Positions 16,820 through 25,886 of a DNA stretch of 64,000 bases are shown here, piece by piece. The notes beneath the pieces are model-generated. The model saw only the letters and a list, made by a program, of their open reading frames with translations. It did not search any database and was not told the origin of the DNA. The DNA is taken from contig NZ_JAUQUB010000001.1 in NCBI RefSeq assembly GCF_030580675.1, positions 682,001 through 746,000 on the forward strand, read 5' to 3'. Position 1 is the stretch's first letter, and each line of letters starts with the position of its first letter. Source of the DNA: Antiquaquibacter soli (GTDB lineage: Bacteria > Actinomycetota > Actinomycetes > Actinomycetales > Microbacteriaceae). Both the position numbers and the translations under genes were made by a program.

Positions 16820-17605
16820 GTGAGTGAGCGCCAGGTTCCGTTCGGCAGGGGACTGCTCTACGGCCTCTACCAGAACCGGCTTCGGCGACAGCTGGCCGCT
16901 CGGGACCTGCCGCACCACGTCGCCATGATCATCGACGGCAACCGCCGATGGGCTCGGCTCAGGGAGCTCGAGACCGCTGCGCACGGGCACCGCGCGGGAG
17001 CGGCGAAGTACCGCGAGTTCCTCGAGTGGTGCGACGACCTCGGGATTCGGGTCGCGACGCTGTACCTGCTCTCGACCGACAACCTCACGGGGCGGGGGAG
17101 CGATGAGCTCGAGGGACTGTTCGAGATCATCGGAGACCTCGCCGAGGACCTCTCGCACTTCCGCGACTGGCGGATCCAGCACGTCGGCTCGGTCGAGGGT
17201 CTCCCGGCGGGGCTGCGGGAGAGGCTCGCCGAGGCCGAGAAGCGCACTGCCGAGAACACCGGCCTCCACGTCAACCTCGCCATCGGCTACGGCGGCCGGC
17301 GCGAGATCGCCGACGCGATGCGCAGCATCGTGGAGAAGCACCAGGAGAAGGGCGGCACGCTCGACGACCTCGCCGATCTGCTCACCCCCGAGCTCATCAG
17401 CGAGCACCTCTACACCGGGGGACAGCCGGACCCCGACCTCATCATCCGCACCTCGGGCGAGCAGCGCATCAGCGACTTCATGCTGTGGCAGAGCGCGCAC
17501 AGCGAGCTCTACTTCGTCGAGGCCCTCGGCCCCGACTTGCGCGAGGTGGACTTCCTCCGCGCCCTGCGCGACTTCGGACGACGGCATCGGAGGTTCGGCC
17601 AATGA
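16820..17605 (+). CDS. uppS: Isoprenyl transferase (cis-prenyltransferase, UppS family)
   Basis: A 261-residue cis-prenyltransferase making the polyprenyl-phosphate carrier used for peptidoglycan and wall glycans. MIIDGNRRWAR near residue 36 carries the catalytic Asp; HRAGA and the C-terminal RTSGEQRISDF and WQSAHSELYF motifs bind pyrophosphate. Actinobacteria often have two such enzymes with different chain lengths, so I cannot say whether this is the undecaprenyl/decaprenyl or short-chain enzyme. GTG start at a leaderless promoter. Its stop overlaps the next start as ATGA. Confidence 0.9.
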   Translation: MSERQVPFGRGLLYGLYQNRLRRQLAARDLPHHVAMIIDGNRRWARLRELETAAHGHRAGAAKYREFLEWCDDLGIRVATLYLLSTDNLTGRGSDELEGLFEIIGDLAEDLSHFRDWRIQHVGSVEGLPAGLRERLAEAEKRTAENTGLHVNLAIGYGGRREIADAMRSIVEKHQEKGGTLDDLADLLTPELISEHLYTGGQPDPDLIIRTSGEQRISDFMLWQSAHSELYFVEALGPDLREVDFLRALRDFGRRHRRFGQ

Positions 17606-18729
17606 CGGCGCAACTATCCCTGGACGACTACCTCGAACGGTTCACCGACGAGCCCGGCTACCTCGACTTCGCGCGCGTCGGGCCGGTCGGGCGCACAGTG
17701 CGTGACGAGGAGAGCGCGCAGTCGAGCCTGCTGGGACGGGCGCGGTTCGGCACCCTCGCGACCCTCGCCGAGCAGGATGCGCGGGCGCGGGCGGCGGTCG
17801 CGACAACTCTGCGCTCCCGCGACGAGCAGGTCGTGTTCCAGCCCAACACGAGCCAGGGTCTCATGCACGCGCTGTTCGGTCTCGACGGCCGCATCGCGAT
17901 CTCGCCCGCGGAGTTCCCGAGTCTCACGTTCGCAGCGCAGCGCGCCCACGATGCTGTGGGGAGGCTTGAGCCCGTATGGCTGGAGCCCGATCACGGACGC
18001 GTCACCCCGGGCGCCCTCCGCGAGCGCCTCACCGACGACATCACCGCCGTGGGCGTGAGCCTCGTGGACTTCCGCACCGGCTACCTGCTCGACCTCGAGG
18101 GAGTGCGGGAGGTCGTGGGAGACCGCTTCCTCGTCCTCGACGCGATGCAGGGCTTCGGGCTCGTCGACGCTCCGTGGCACCTCGCAGACGTCGTCGTCTC
18201 CGGCGGGCAGAAGTGGGTCCGCGCCGGCTGGGGCACCGGATTCCTCGCCCTCAGCGATCGCGCGGCGGAGCGGCTGTCGCCCCTCCTGTCGGGGTTCTCA
18301 GCCACCGACGCCGAAGAGACGCCCCTCGACGAGGTCCTGCCGCCCACGCGCGGTGCCGCGGCGTTCCAGATCAGCCATCCCGACCCCGTCGCCCAGGCCC
18401 GGCTCGCGGCCGCGCTCGAGGAGCTCGCGATGGTCGGCTCCGCTGCCGTTCTCGAGCGGGTCGCCGAGCGCGTCTCCCAGATCATCGATCTGGCCGACGA
18501 GTTCGGTGTCGAGGTGGTCTCGCCGCGCGACGAGCGCGAGCGGGCCGGCATCGTGGTGCTGCAGCCCCGGCTCGACCGGCTGACGATCCTCACGGCATCC
18601 CTGCACAACCACGGCATCACCGCGACCACCCGCGGCGGCGCCGTTCGGCTCGCTCCTCACGCGACCACGGACGACGAGACGATCGGGATGCTCCGTGCCG
18701 CCCTCATCTCGTTCGCGACCGCCGCATAG
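17602..18729 (+). CDS. Class V aminotransferase
   Basis: A 375-residue PLP enzyme of the class V aminotransferase/cysteine desulfurase superfamily. The PLP lysine is in VSGGQKWVRAGWGTGF near residue 202. An Asp in VLDAMQGFG precedes it, as expected for contact with the pyridine nitrogen. The family's catalytic Cys loop of desulfurases is not evident, so an aminotransferase, lyase or kynureninase-like role is more likely than sulfur mobilisation. Translationally coupled to the prenyltransferase through ATGA. Substrate unknown. Confidence 0.82.
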   Translation: MTAQLSLDDYLERFTDEPGYLDFARVGPVGRTVRDEESAQSSLLGRARFGTLATLAEQDARARAAVATTLRSRDEQVVFQPNTSQGLMHALFGLDGRIAISPAEFPSLTFAAQRAHDAVGRLEPVWLEPDHGRVTPGALRERLTDDITAVGVSLVDFRTGYLLDLEGVREVVGDRFLVLDAMQGFGLVDAPWHLADVVVSGGQKWVRAGWGTGFLALSDRAAERLSPLLSGFSATDAEETPLDEVLPPTRGAAAFQISHPDPVAQARLAAALEELAMVGSAAVLERVAERVSQIIDLADEFGVEVVSPRDERERAGIVVLQPRLDRLTILTASLHNHGITATTRGGAVRLAPHATTDDETIGMLRAALISFATAA

Positions 18730-18743
18730 TTAACCTGCCCGAC

Positions 18744-18762
18744 ACACGCCGCGCGGGCGTGT
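18744..18762 (+). terminator. Hairpin after the aminotransferase
   Basis: ACACGCC and GGCGTGT form a 7-bp stem around a five-base GC loop, 15 nt after the stop codon. There is no T-run; a Rho-dependent or weak intrinsic end is possible. Confidence 0.45.
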
Positions 18763-18789
18763 CGCGCCGATCCCGTCGGCAATCGCGCC

Positions 18790-18820
18790 TAGCGTCAACT
18801 CATCAGGTATGGCGCCTGAT
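18790..18820 (+). promoter_or_regulatory. Candidate phoH promoter with hairpin at the transcript 5' end
   Basis: TAGCGT (18790-18795) predicts transcription from about 18802. Exactly there lies an inverted repeat, ATCAGG (18802-18807) and CCTGAT (18815-18820), so the RNA would begin with a small stem-loop. This gives the phoH-like gene a leader of about 117 nt, unusually long here. Confidence 0.4.
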
Positions 18821-18859
18821 CGGGACGGCCACGTAAGTTCGTCTCGCGATCTGTGCTAA
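18809..18859 (+). CDS. Possible 16-codon leader peptide upstream of phoH
   Basis: ATG at 18809 reads 16 codons to TAA: MAPDRDGHVSSRDLC. The start codon lies in the loop of the stem-loop that opens the predicted transcript. It has a weak CAGG upstream and no sign of conservation that I can test. It could be chance; if real it would act as an upstream ORF controlling the PIN-PhoH gene 60 bp further on. Confidence 0.2.
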   Translation: MAPDRDGHVSSSRDLC

Positions 18860-18918
18860 CCCACAGCGGCCGTCTCGCGGAGTGGATCCGGGGGTCACCC
18901 CGGGTGTGAGGAGCGCAC

Positions 18919-20265
18919 GTGGCCGAGCTAGCCCAGCCGAAGCAGACGCAGGATCGGACGGGAGGCGCGGCGACAGCCGAGCGCACCTACGTCCTCGATA
19001 CCTCGGTTCTCCTGTCGGATCCGAAGGCGGTCTTCCGCTTCGCCGAGCACCACGTCGTGCTGCCGGTCGTCGTCATCACGGAGCTCGAGGCCAAGCGCAA
19101 CGATCCCGAGATCGGCTACTTCGCGCGGCAGGCCCTGCGCAACCTCGACGAGCTGAGGGTTCAGCACGAGCGCCTCGACTTCCCGATCGCGGTGGGTGAC
19201 GGCGGGTCGCTGCGGGTCGAGCTCAACCACTCCAACATGTCGGTGCTCCCGTCGGGCCTGCAGCTCGGCGACAACGACTCGCGGATTCTCGCGGTGGCGA
19301 TGAACCTCGCCGCCGACGGGCTCGACGTCACCGTCGTGTCCAAGGACCTCCCGCTCCGCGTCAAGGCCGCCTCGATCGGCCTCGCCGCCGAGGAGTACCG
19401 GGCCGAGCTCGCCGTCGACTCCGGCTGGACCGGGCAGGCCGACATCGACTTGAGCTCCGAGCAGATGGCCAAGCTCTACGACGAGGAGGTGCTCCACTCG
19501 CGACTCGTCCAGGATCTGCCCGTCAACACCGGACTCGTCGTGCACTCCGACCGCGGCTCGGCGCTCGGGCGGGTGACGGGACGCGGCGAGTTCAAGCTCG
19601 TGCGCGGGGACCGGGACATCTTCGGGCTGCACGGCCGCTCGGCGGAGCAGCGCCTCGCGATCGACCTGCTCCTCGACCCGGAGGTCGGCATTGTGTCGCT
19701 CGGCGGTCGCGCGGGAACCGGCAAGTCCGCCCTCGCGCTGTGCGCGGGGCTCGAAGCCGTGCTCGAGAAGCAGCAGCACCGCAAGATCATGGTGTTCCGC
19801 CCGCTGTACGCGGTCGGCGGCCAGGAGCTCGGATTCCTGCCGGGCGACGCCGCCGAGAAGATGAACCCCTGGGCCCAAGCGGTGTTCGACACCCTCGGCT
19901 CGGTGGTCTCGCAGAACGTCCTCGACGAGGTTCTCGAGCGCGGGATGCTCGAGGTGCTGCCGCTCACGCATATCCGGGGTCGCTCCCTGCACGACGCGTT
20001 CGTGATCGTCGACGAGGCGCAGTCGCTCGAGCGGAACGTGCTCCTGACCGTCCTCAGCCGCATCGGTCAGAACTCCCGCGTCGTGCTCACGCACGACGTG
20101 GCCCAGCGGGACAACCTCCGCGTCGGTCGTCACGACGGCGTCGCATCCGTCATCGAAACGCTCAAGGGCCACGCGCTCTTCGGCCACATCACGTTGTCGC
20201 GCTCGGAGCGGTCCGCCATCGCCGCTCTCGTCACCGAGATGCTCGAAGGCAACGAGCTCGCATAA
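18919..20265 (+). CDS. PIN-PhoH ATPase (PhoH2 type RNase/helicase)
   Basis: A 448-residue two-domain protein. The N-terminal PIN nuclease domain (residues ~22-150) shows acidic residues at D27 (VLDTS) and E55 (TELEAK) plus [10 protein letters not shown] and VVSKDLPLR. The C-terminal PhoH domain has Walker [11 protein letters not shown] near residue 262 and Walker B-like [10 protein letters not shown] near residue 365. PhoH2 proteins of mycobacteria unwind and cut RNA, and are encoded with an antitoxin-like partner; no such partner gene is visible here. GTG start with GAGGAG upstream. Confidence 0.9.
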   Translation: MAELAQPKQTQDRTGGAATAERTYVLDTSVLLSDPKAVFRFAEHHVVLPVVVITELEAKRNDPEIGYFARQALRNLDELRVQHERLDFPIAVGDGGSLRVELNHSNMSVLPSGLQLGDNDSRILAVAMNLAADGLDVTVVSKDLPLRVKAASIGLAAEEYRAELAVDSGWTGQADIDLSSEQMAKLYDEEVLHSRLVQDLPVNTGLVVHSDRGSALGRVTGRGEFKLVRGDRDIFGLHGRSAEQRLAIDLLLDPEVGIVSLGGRAGTGKSALALCAGLEAVLEKQQHRKIMVFRPLYAVGGQELGFLPGDAAEKMNPWAQAVFDTLGSVVSQNVLDEVLERGMLEVLPLTHIRGRSLHDAFVIVDEAQSLERNVLLTVLSRIGQNSRVVLTHDVAQRDNLRVGRHDGVASVIETLKGHALFGHITLSRSERSAIAALVTEMLEGNELA

Positions 20266-20327
20266 CAACTCGCTGACAATACGTCAGCTCGCATCGAGTC
20301 GATTCCCACCCCGCGGCGCTGACCGCG

Positions 20328-20333
20328 TAGGGT
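20328..20333 (+). promoter_or_regulatory. Leaderless -10 box of the 20341 gene
   Basis: TAGGGT, 7 nt from the GTG at 20341, in the 75-bp gap after the PIN-PhoH gene. Confidence 0.5.
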
Positions 20334-20340
20334 CTACGTC

Positions 20341-21105
20341 GTGGGGTGGGTCTTCGGTATCGTCGCGTTCTCGCTGGGACTGCTGTTCCTGTGGGGGCTC
20401 GTCGCGCCGCGTGGTCAGTGGCGCTCGCTGGTCGGCTGGAGCGTCGCCGACGAGCACGACGCGGAGCCCGGCGGCACCGCCTACGGTGTGCGCCGCCTCG
20501 TCTCGGGGCTGGCCCTCGTGAGTCTCCTCGCCGTCGTCGGAGTGTCGGCCTCGAGCGCGATCGCCCGCACGCCCACCCAGGAGCGGCCCGAGACGCCCCT
20601 CCAGGCCATGTGGGGCACCGTCGCCCCGACGGTCGTCAACCGCATCGTCACCTCGGCGCCGGGAGCGCCTCCCGGACTCGTGGAGATCCCGGTCGCCGCC
20701 TACCAGGACTTCGAGGACGACATCCCCGGCTACGTCACGCGCCTGCGCGAATTCGAGCTCCTCGGTGATGCCGACCCCAACGGACTGGTGGGTGATCTCC
20801 CGCCCGTCGGCAATGGGGCCCTCGACTTCGCCGACATCGTCATCAACGTGCGCGGTCCCATCCTGTGCATCCCGCGCGCGGTCGTGCTCGTGCAGACCGA
20901 CACCGAGGTGCGAGTCGGCGTCTACTACGGACTGCCGACGGCCGACGACGGCACCGAGCGAGACAGCGTCGCGGGATGCCCCGTCGACTCGACCGTGACC
21001 GGCTCGATCCTCATCCCGCTGCAGCTCGCGGCACCGCTCGGTGAGCGACCCGTCGTCGCCCTCGACGGGACGCCGATCTCCGAGGTCCCCGTTATCGAGG
21101 AGTAG
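20341..21105 (+). CDS. Two-span membrane protein with DUF6199-like N-terminus
   Basis: A 254-residue protein. Two membrane spans (residues ~3-22 and ~57-77) flank a loop with PRGQWRSLVGWSV, a pattern I associate with the DUF6199 family (tentative). The remaining ~175 residues form a predicted extracytoplasmic domain with two Cys (about residues 181 and 218) that could form a disulfide. No catalytic motif is recognised. The gene ends 53 bp before the prepilin peptidase on the same strand. GTG start, leaderless promoter. Confidence 0.7.
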   Translation: MGWVFGIVAFSLGLLFLWGLVAPRGQWRSLVGWSVADEHDAEPGGTAYGVRRLVSGLALVSLLAVVGVSASSAIARTPTQERPETPLQAMWGTVAPTVVNRIVTSAPGAPPGLVEIPVAAYQDFEDDIPGYVTRLREFELLGDADPNGLVGDLPPVGNGALDFADIVINVRGPILCIPRAVVLVQTDTEVRVGVYYGLPTADDGTERDSVAGCPVDSTVTGSILIPLQLAAPLGERPVVALDGTPISEVPVIEE

Positions 21106-21145
21106 GCCTGTGGATGCCCGCCCCCCGGCATCCGGCGACCCCGGC

Positions 21146-21151
21146 TAGCCT
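21146..21151 (+). promoter_or_regulatory. Leaderless -10 box deciding the prepilin peptidase start
   Basis: TAGCCT, 7 nt from the ATG at 21159. It lies inside the longer frame that opens at 21114, and so argues for the shorter protein. Confidence 0.55.
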
Positions 21152-21158
21152 CGCGCTC

Positions 21159-21725
21159 ATGCGCTCCGCCGACGCCACCACATCGACCGTGTCCTGGCGC
21201 ACCGCCACCGCAGGCTGGGGACTGCCCGCCGCCGCGACGCTCGCGGTGCTCGCGGTCGCATCGACGGGCATCGAGCCGCGCGCGCTCCCGGCCCTGTATC
21301 TCGCCGTGGTGTCGCCCGCTCTCGCCGCGATCGATGTGCGCGAGCACCGTCTCCCGAACCGACTCGTTCTCCCCGGTTTCGCCGTCGGACTCGTCGGCGC
21401 GGCGGGGCAGTGGGCGGTCTCCGGCGTGTTTCCCCTCGTCGCGCTCATCGCGGGTGCGGGCTATGGTGCGGCGCTCCTGCTGCTCGCCGTCCTCGGCGGC
21501 ATGGGCATGGGCGACGTCAAACTCGCCGGAGTCCTCGGCCTCTCCGCCGGGCTGGTCTCGGTTGATGCGGCGGTCGTCGCGCCGGTGACCGCGTTCCTGA
21601 TCGGGGGAGTGGGCGCCGTGGCCGCGCTGCGGGGTGGCCGCCGGGCGGGCATCCCGTTCGGGCCCTACCTGCTGGCGGGGTACTGGATCGCGCTCGTGAT
21701 CAGCCGGGGTGCGTCATCGACATGA
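21159..21725 (+). CDS. A24 family prepilin peptidase
   Basis: A 188-residue membrane aspartic protease with about six spans. The two catalytic aspartates are in [12 protein letters not shown] (residue ~58) and in the GMGMGD motif (residue ~115). It is the short form lacking the N-terminal Cys-rich methyltransferase domain, so it probably only cleaves prepilin or Flp/Tad-type leader peptides. No pilin or Tad genes are in the window. The 3' end overlaps the convergent fumC by 26 bp. Confidence 0.88.
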   Translation: MRSADATTSTVSWRTATAGWGLPAAATLAVLAVASTGIEPRALPALYLAVVSPALAAIDVREHRLPNRLVLPGFAVGLVGAAGQWAVSGVFPLVALIAGAGYGAALLLLAVLGGMGMGDVKLAGVLGLSAGLVSVDAAVVAPVTAFLIGGVGAVAALRGGRRAGIPFGPYLLAGYWIALVISRGASST

Positions 21726-23106
21726 CGTCGAGGGCGGTGTCGAGCTGCTCGAGGGTGACCTCGCCCCGCTCCACGAACCCGAGGTCGATGACGGCCTCGC
21801 GCACGGTGATTCCCTTCGCGACGGAGTGCTTGGCGATCTTCGCCGCCGACTCGTAGCCGATGATCTTGTTGAGCGGCGTCACGATCGAGGGCGACGACTC
21901 GGCGAAAGCTTTGGCCCGTTCGAGATTCGCCTCGAGACCCACGACCGTCTTGTCGGCGAGCACGACAGTGGAGCTCGCGAGCAACCGGATCGACTCCAGC
22001 AGAGCGGTGCCCATGACGGGGATCGCGACGTTGAGCTCGAAGCTACCGGAGGCGCCGCCCCACGCGATGGTCGCGTCGTTGCCGATCACTCGGAAGCACA
22101 CCATCAGGACGGCCTCGGGCACGACGGGGTTGACCTTGCCGGGCATGATCGAGGAGCCGGGCTGCAGGTCGGGGATGTGCAGCTCTCCGAGCCCCGTGTT
22201 GGGTCCCGAGCCCATCCAGCGCAGATCGTTGCAGATCTTGATGAGGGAGACGGCGATGACGCGCAGCGCGCCGGAGGCCTCGACGAGGCCGTCGCGCGCG
22301 CCCTGGGCCTCGAAGTGGTCGAGTGCTTCGGTGATCGGCAGCTCCGAGTCGGCGGCGAGCACCTCGATGACGCGCTGAGGGAAGCCGAGCGGGGTGTTGA
22401 TGCCGGTGCCGGTCGCGGTTCCGCCGAGCGGCACCTCGGCGACGCGGGGGACGGAGGAGCGGATGCGCTCGATGCCGAGGCGGATCTGGCGCGCGTAGCC
22501 TGCGAACTCCTGGCCGAGGGTGACGGGCGTGGCATCCATGAGGTGTGTGCGGCCAGACTTGACCGCCGTCTTCCACAGCTCCGCCTTGGCCTCGAGGGCG
22601 ACGGCGAGGTGCTCGAGCGAGGGGATGAGGTCGTTGAGCAGGGCGCTCGTGACGGCGATGTGGACCGAGGTGGGGAAGACGTCATTGGACGACTGCGACG
22701 CGTTGACGTGGTCGTTGGGATGCACGGCTGAACCGAGCGACTCGCTCGCGAGGTGCGCGAGCACCTCGTTCATGTTCATGTTCGACGACGTGCCCGAGCC
22801 CGTCTGGTACGTGTCGATCGGGAACTGGTCGTGGAACTCGCCGGCGATGATGCGGTCCGCGGCTCCGACGATCGCCTGCGCGATACCGGCGTCGATGATG
22901 CCGAACTCGCCGTTGACGATGGCGGCGGCGCGCTTGATTCGCGCGAGCGCGATGATCTGCGCCGGCTCGAGCCCCGAGCCGGAGATCGGGAAGTTCTCCA
23001 CCGCCCGCTGCGTCTGCGCGCCGTAGAGGGCGCTCGCGGGAACCCGCACCTCGCCCATGGTGTCGTGCTCGATTCGGTACTGCGGTTCGGTCACTTCGCT
23101 GTGCAT
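21700..23106 (-). CDS. fumC: Class II fumarate hydratase
   Basis: A 468-residue fumarase of normal length, interconverting fumarate and malate in the TCA cycle. The superfamily signature [11 protein letters not shown] near residue 325 holds the catalytic loop; [14 protein letters not shown] near residue 105 and [12 protein letters not shown] near residue 190 build the active site across the tetramer. ATG at 23106 with GAAAG upstream. The last 26 bp overlap the convergent prepilin peptidase gene. Confidence 0.96.
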   Translation of the reverse strand: MHSEVTEPQYRIEHDTMGEVRVPASALYGAQTQRAVENFPISGSGLEPAQIIALARIKRAAAIVNGEFGIIDAGIAQAIVGAADRIIAGEFHDQFPIDTYQTGSGTSSNMNMNEVLAHLASESLGSAVHPNDHVNASQSSNDVFPTSVHIAVTSALLNDLIPSLEHLAVALEAKAELWKTAVKSGRTHLMDATPVTLGQEFAGYARQIRLGIERIRSSVPRVAEVPLGGTATGTGINTPLGFPQRVIEVLAADSELPITEALDHFEAQGARDGLVEASGALRVIAVSLIKICNDLRWMGSGPNTGLGELHIPDLQPGSSIMPGKVNPVVPEAVLMVCFRVIGNDATIAWGGASGSFELNVAIPVMGTALLESIRLLASSTVVLADKTVVGLEANLERAKAFAESSPSIVTPLNKIIGYESAAKIAKHSVAKGITVREAVIDLGFVERGEVTLEQLDTALDVMSMTHPG

Positions 23107-23133
23107 CTTTCGCTGAGGGGTGGGGACGGGGTT

Positions 23134-23778
23134 CTAGAGTCCGGTGGGGGCGTCCGCGAGGCCGACGGTCACGTCGGGCTCGGCGCGGCCCTCCAGGAGG
23201 CGGTAGTTGGCGCCGACGATGCCCAGCGTACCGGCGGCGACCGCCTCGCGGATGAGCTCGGATGCCTCGAGCAGCTCGGTGATCGTGTCCCGGAGGTGCT
23301 CGCGGCCGACGGCGTGGGCGTCGATCGCGGCCGGGTCAACGCGCCGGTACTGCGCGACACGGCGCACGGCGGGCAGGATCGGGGCGATCAGGTTGGTGAT
23401 GTGCGGCGTCAGCTCGGGTGCCTGGGGGCCCTGCGAGTCGATGGCGGCGCGAACCGCACCGCACTCGTCGTGCCCGAGGACGACGATGAGCGGCACGTGC
23501 AGCACCCCGACGGCGTACTCGAGCGAGCCGACGACCGATTCCGAGATGACCTGACCCGCGTTGCGGACGACGAAGAGATCGCCGAGCCCCTTGTCGAAGA
23601 TGATCTCGGCCGCGAGCCGCGAGTCGCTGCACCCGAACAGGGCGGCATCCGGGAACTGGGCCGGGGCGACCTCGGTGCGGCGCTCGACGTCCTGCCGGGG
23701 GTGCGCGGGGGTTCCCGCGACGAAGCGCTCGTTGCCGCGGAGCATGTCGGCCCAAGCCTGGGCGGGGGTCGTCGTCAT
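23134..23778 (-). CDS. Beta-class carbonic anhydrase
   Basis: A 214-residue beta-carbonic anhydrase. The zinc ligands are recognisable: Cys and Asp in GCSDSR near residue 49, and His/Cys in VLGHDECGAV near residue 104. It supplies bicarbonate for carboxylases. The frame extends further upstream, but the ATG at 23778 overlaps the preceding stop as ATGA and gives the usual length. It lies between fumC and the DUF4245 gene on the same strand. Confidence 0.93.
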   Translation of the reverse strand: MTTTPAQAWADMLRGNERFVAGTPAHPRQDVERRTEVAPAQFPDAALFGCSDSRLAAEIIFDKGLGDLFVVRNAGQVISESVVGSLEYAVGVLHVPLIVVLGHDECGAVRAAIDSQGPQAPELTPHITNLIAPILPAVRRVAQYRRVDPAAIDAHAVGREHLRDTITELLEASELIREAVAAGTLGIVGANYRLLEGRAEPDVTVGLADAPTGL

Positions 23779-24404
23779 TGTCCTGCCAGTTCTGTCGAGA
23801 GGGAGGTGGCGATGAGGTCGAACTCGGCGTCGGCGGCGGTGCCGTGCAGCACGATCGTCGAGTCGCCGGCGGTCGTCGACATCGCGAAGGCGTGGTTGCC
23901 GGGGTCGGGTGAGGTTCGGTTGTCGTAGAGCGTCCACTCGATCCCGTCGATGGTCGTCGACCCGGTGGGCTCGAGGTCGTCGACGACCGAGGCGAGCCAG
24001 GTGGCGTTGGCGCCGATGCCCTGGTTGAGGGCGATGAACTCCTCGCCGGGGGTCAGGTAGCCCACGTACCACGTGGGCACCTGCTCCGTGGTGCCGAATC
24101 GAGCGGCATTGGCCGACCAGCCGTCGGGCAGGGCGGGGACGAGGAGCGGGGCATCCGCTCCGGCTTGCGCCTCCGCGGCGGTCGACGAGACGTCCACAGC
24201 CGGGCGGGGTCCCGGGTCGGGGCGCACCACGACGACGACGAGGAAGAGCACGATGCCGAGGGAGGCGATCGTCGCGACGACGAGGTTGAAGAGCGTCTGG
24301 TTGGCGCGCCGCTTGGCGGAGGCCGCCGCGCGACGGTCCGCGGTCTCCTGGGGGGTCTCCGGTCGGCCGAGCTCGGCGACGACCGCGGGCTGCTTCTCGG
24401 CCAT
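23775..24404 (-). CDS. DUF4245 membrane-anchored protein
   Basis: A 209-residue protein. A charged cytosolic N-terminus (residues 1-36), one membrane span (~37-60) and an extracytoplasmic domain match the actinobacterial DUF4245 family, including the ALPDGWSANAARF segment and the VGYLTPGEEFI stretch. Function unknown. The ATG at 24404 shares ATGA with the xseB stop, and the stop shares ATGA with the carbonic anhydrase start, so the gene sits inside a tightly coupled xseA-xseB-DUF4245-carbonic anhydrase operon. Confidence 0.87.
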   Translation of the reverse strand: MAEKQPAVVAELGRPETPQETADRRAAASAKRRANQTLFNLVVATIASLGIVLFLVVVVVRPDPGPRPAVDVSSTAAEAQAGADAPLLVPALPDGWSANAARFGTTEQVPTWYVGYLTPGEEFIALNQGIGANATWLASVVDDLEPTGSTTIDGIEWTLYDNRTSPDPGNHAFAMSTTAGDSTIVLHGTAADAEFDLIATSLSTELAGQ

Positions 24405-24619
24405 CACTCCGCCGCGGCCCGGGCGGCGTCGAGGCGCTCCTTCGCGCCCTTCAGCCACTCCTCGCAGCGCGCGGCGAGGGCCTCGCCGCGCTCCCACAGG
24501 GCCAGCGAATCCTCGAGGGTCGCCGACCCCTGCTCGAGCTCGTTGACCACGCGGATGAGCTCGTCGCGCGCCTGCTCGTAGCTGAGGGCGCTGACGTCGG
24601 GGGTCGATTCCGGGGCCAC
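24404..24619 (-). CDS. xseB: Exodeoxyribonuclease VII small subunit
   Basis: A 71-residue helical subunit of normal size. The family motif [21 protein letters not shown] covers residues ~28-48, forming the helical hairpin that wraps the large subunit. Several XseB copies bind one XseA and activate single-strand DNA degradation. It follows xseA by 9 bp. Confidence 0.95.
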   Translation of the reverse strand: MAPESTPDVSALSYEQARDELIRVVNELEQGSATLEDSLALWERGEALAARCEEWLKGAKERLDAARAAAE

Positions 24620-24628
24620 GATTCGATC

Positions 24629-25852
24629 CTAACTGGCGGGGCGGGGGTCGACCGTGGTCGCGACCTTGCCGTCGCTCACGGTGAGCAGGAGGGAGGTGCC
24701 GGGGGTCGCATCCGCCGTCGAACGCAGGGCACGGCCATCCGGGAGCTGGGCGATGGCGTAGCCGCGCGCGAGGGTGCGCTGCGGAGAGAGCGCGCGCAAG
24801 TGGCCGGCGAGCTCGCCGACCCGCGTCGTCGATCGCTCGAGCACGCGCTCCACGAGGTCGCGGCTGCGCGACACATAGCGGCCGAGCTCCTCGGCGCGGG
24901 AGTCGACGATCCACGTCGCGCTCGAGAGCGCCGGCCTCGAGCGGAGCGCCTCGATTCGGTCGATCTCGGTCGAGATCCGCTGGGTGACCCGCAGTCGCAC
25001 GGATGCCCGTGCCTGCTGTACTCGAGCGAGTTCCTCGGCGACGTCGGGCACGACGCGCTTGGCGGCGTCGGTGGGGGTGGATGCCCGGAGGTCGGCCACC
25101 TCGTCGAGGAGAGGCCGATCGGCCTCGTGGCCGATAGCGCTCACGATCGGGGTTCCGCTCGCGGCGGCCGCCCGCACGAGGGTCTCGTCGCTGAAGACGA
25201 GGAGGTTCTGGAAGTCGCCCCCGCCGCGCGCGACGATCATGACGTCGACCTCGGGGTCCGCGTCGAGTAGTCGGATGGCGGAGGTCACCTCGCCCGCCGC
25301 GCGATCGCCCTGCACGGCGGCGTGGACGACGCGGAACCTCACGGCGGGCCAGCGCAGCTGCGCGTTGCGCAGCACGTCCTTCTCGGCGTCGCTGTCCTTG
25401 CCGGTGATGAGGCCGATGCAGCGGGGGAGGAACGGCAGCGGCCGCTTGCGGTCGAAGAGCCCCTCGGCGCGCAGCGTCTGGCGCAGCCGCTCGAGCCGCT
25501 CGAGCAGGTCGCCGAGGCCGACGTGGCGCATCTCGAACACCTGCATCGTGAGCGTGCCGCCCTTGACCCAGTAGTTGGGCTTGACGGCCGCGACGACGCG
25601 GTCGCCCTGCTTGAGGTCGGCGGGGATCTTCGCCCTCACCGACGACCAGATCGTGAAGGAGATGGTGGCGTCGGCCTCGAGGTCTTTCAGCTTGCCGTAG
25701 ACGTTGCCGCCCGACACGCCCCACTGCGTGATCTCCCCCTCGACCCACGCGGTGCCGAGCCGGTCGATCCAGCCCTTGATCTTGCTGGAGAGCAGCGCGA
25801 CCGGCCACGGGGAGTCGACGGTCGACGGGGCGTCGTCTGCAGCCACGGCCAC
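24629..25852 (-). CDS. xseA: Exodeoxyribonuclease VII large subunit
   Basis: A 407-residue catalytic subunit. The N-terminal OB-fold (residues ~20-115) binds single-stranded DNA. The nuclease domain contains GLITGKDSDAEKD near residue 147, the conserved IVARGGGDFQNLLVF near residue 206, and the SAIGHEADRPLLDEVADLRASTPTDAA region near residue 240. Coiled coil in the C-terminal third. GTG start with GAAAGG upstream. It is the first gene of the operon and is divergent from ispH. Confidence 0.95.
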   Translation of the reverse strand: MAVAADDAPSTVDSPWPVALLSSKIKGWIDRLGTAWVEGEITQWGVSGGNVYGKLKDLEADATISFTIWSSVRAKIPADLKQGDRVVAAVKPNYWVKGGTLTMQVFEMRHVGLGDLLERLERLRQTLRAEGLFDRKRPLPFLPRCIGLITGKDSDAEKDVLRNAQLRWPAVRFRVVHAAVQGDRAAGEVTSAIRLLDADPEVDVMIVARGGGDFQNLLVFSDETLVRAAAASGTPIVSAIGHEADRPLLDEVADLRASTPTDAAKRVVPDVAEELARVQQARASVRLRVTQRISTEIDRIEALRSRPALSSATWIVDSRAEELGRYVSRSRDLVERVLERSTTRVGELAGHLRALSPQRTLARGYAIAQLPDGRALRSTADATPGTSLLLTVSDGKVATTVDPRPAS

Positions 25853-25874
25853 CGGACCTTTCGCTTGTGTCTCC

Positions 25875-25880
25875 TAGAAT
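25875..25880 (+). promoter_or_regulatory. Leaderless -10 box of ispH
   Basis: TAGAAT, 6 nt from the GTG at 25887, in a 34-bp gap shared with the divergent xseA promoter. Confidence 0.6.
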
Positions 25881-25886
25881 TGACGG

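Noticed and set aside
21114-21158. 15-codon N-terminal extension of the prepilin peptidase
   Set aside because: The -10 box TAGCCT falls within it, and the shorter protein starts just before the first membrane span.
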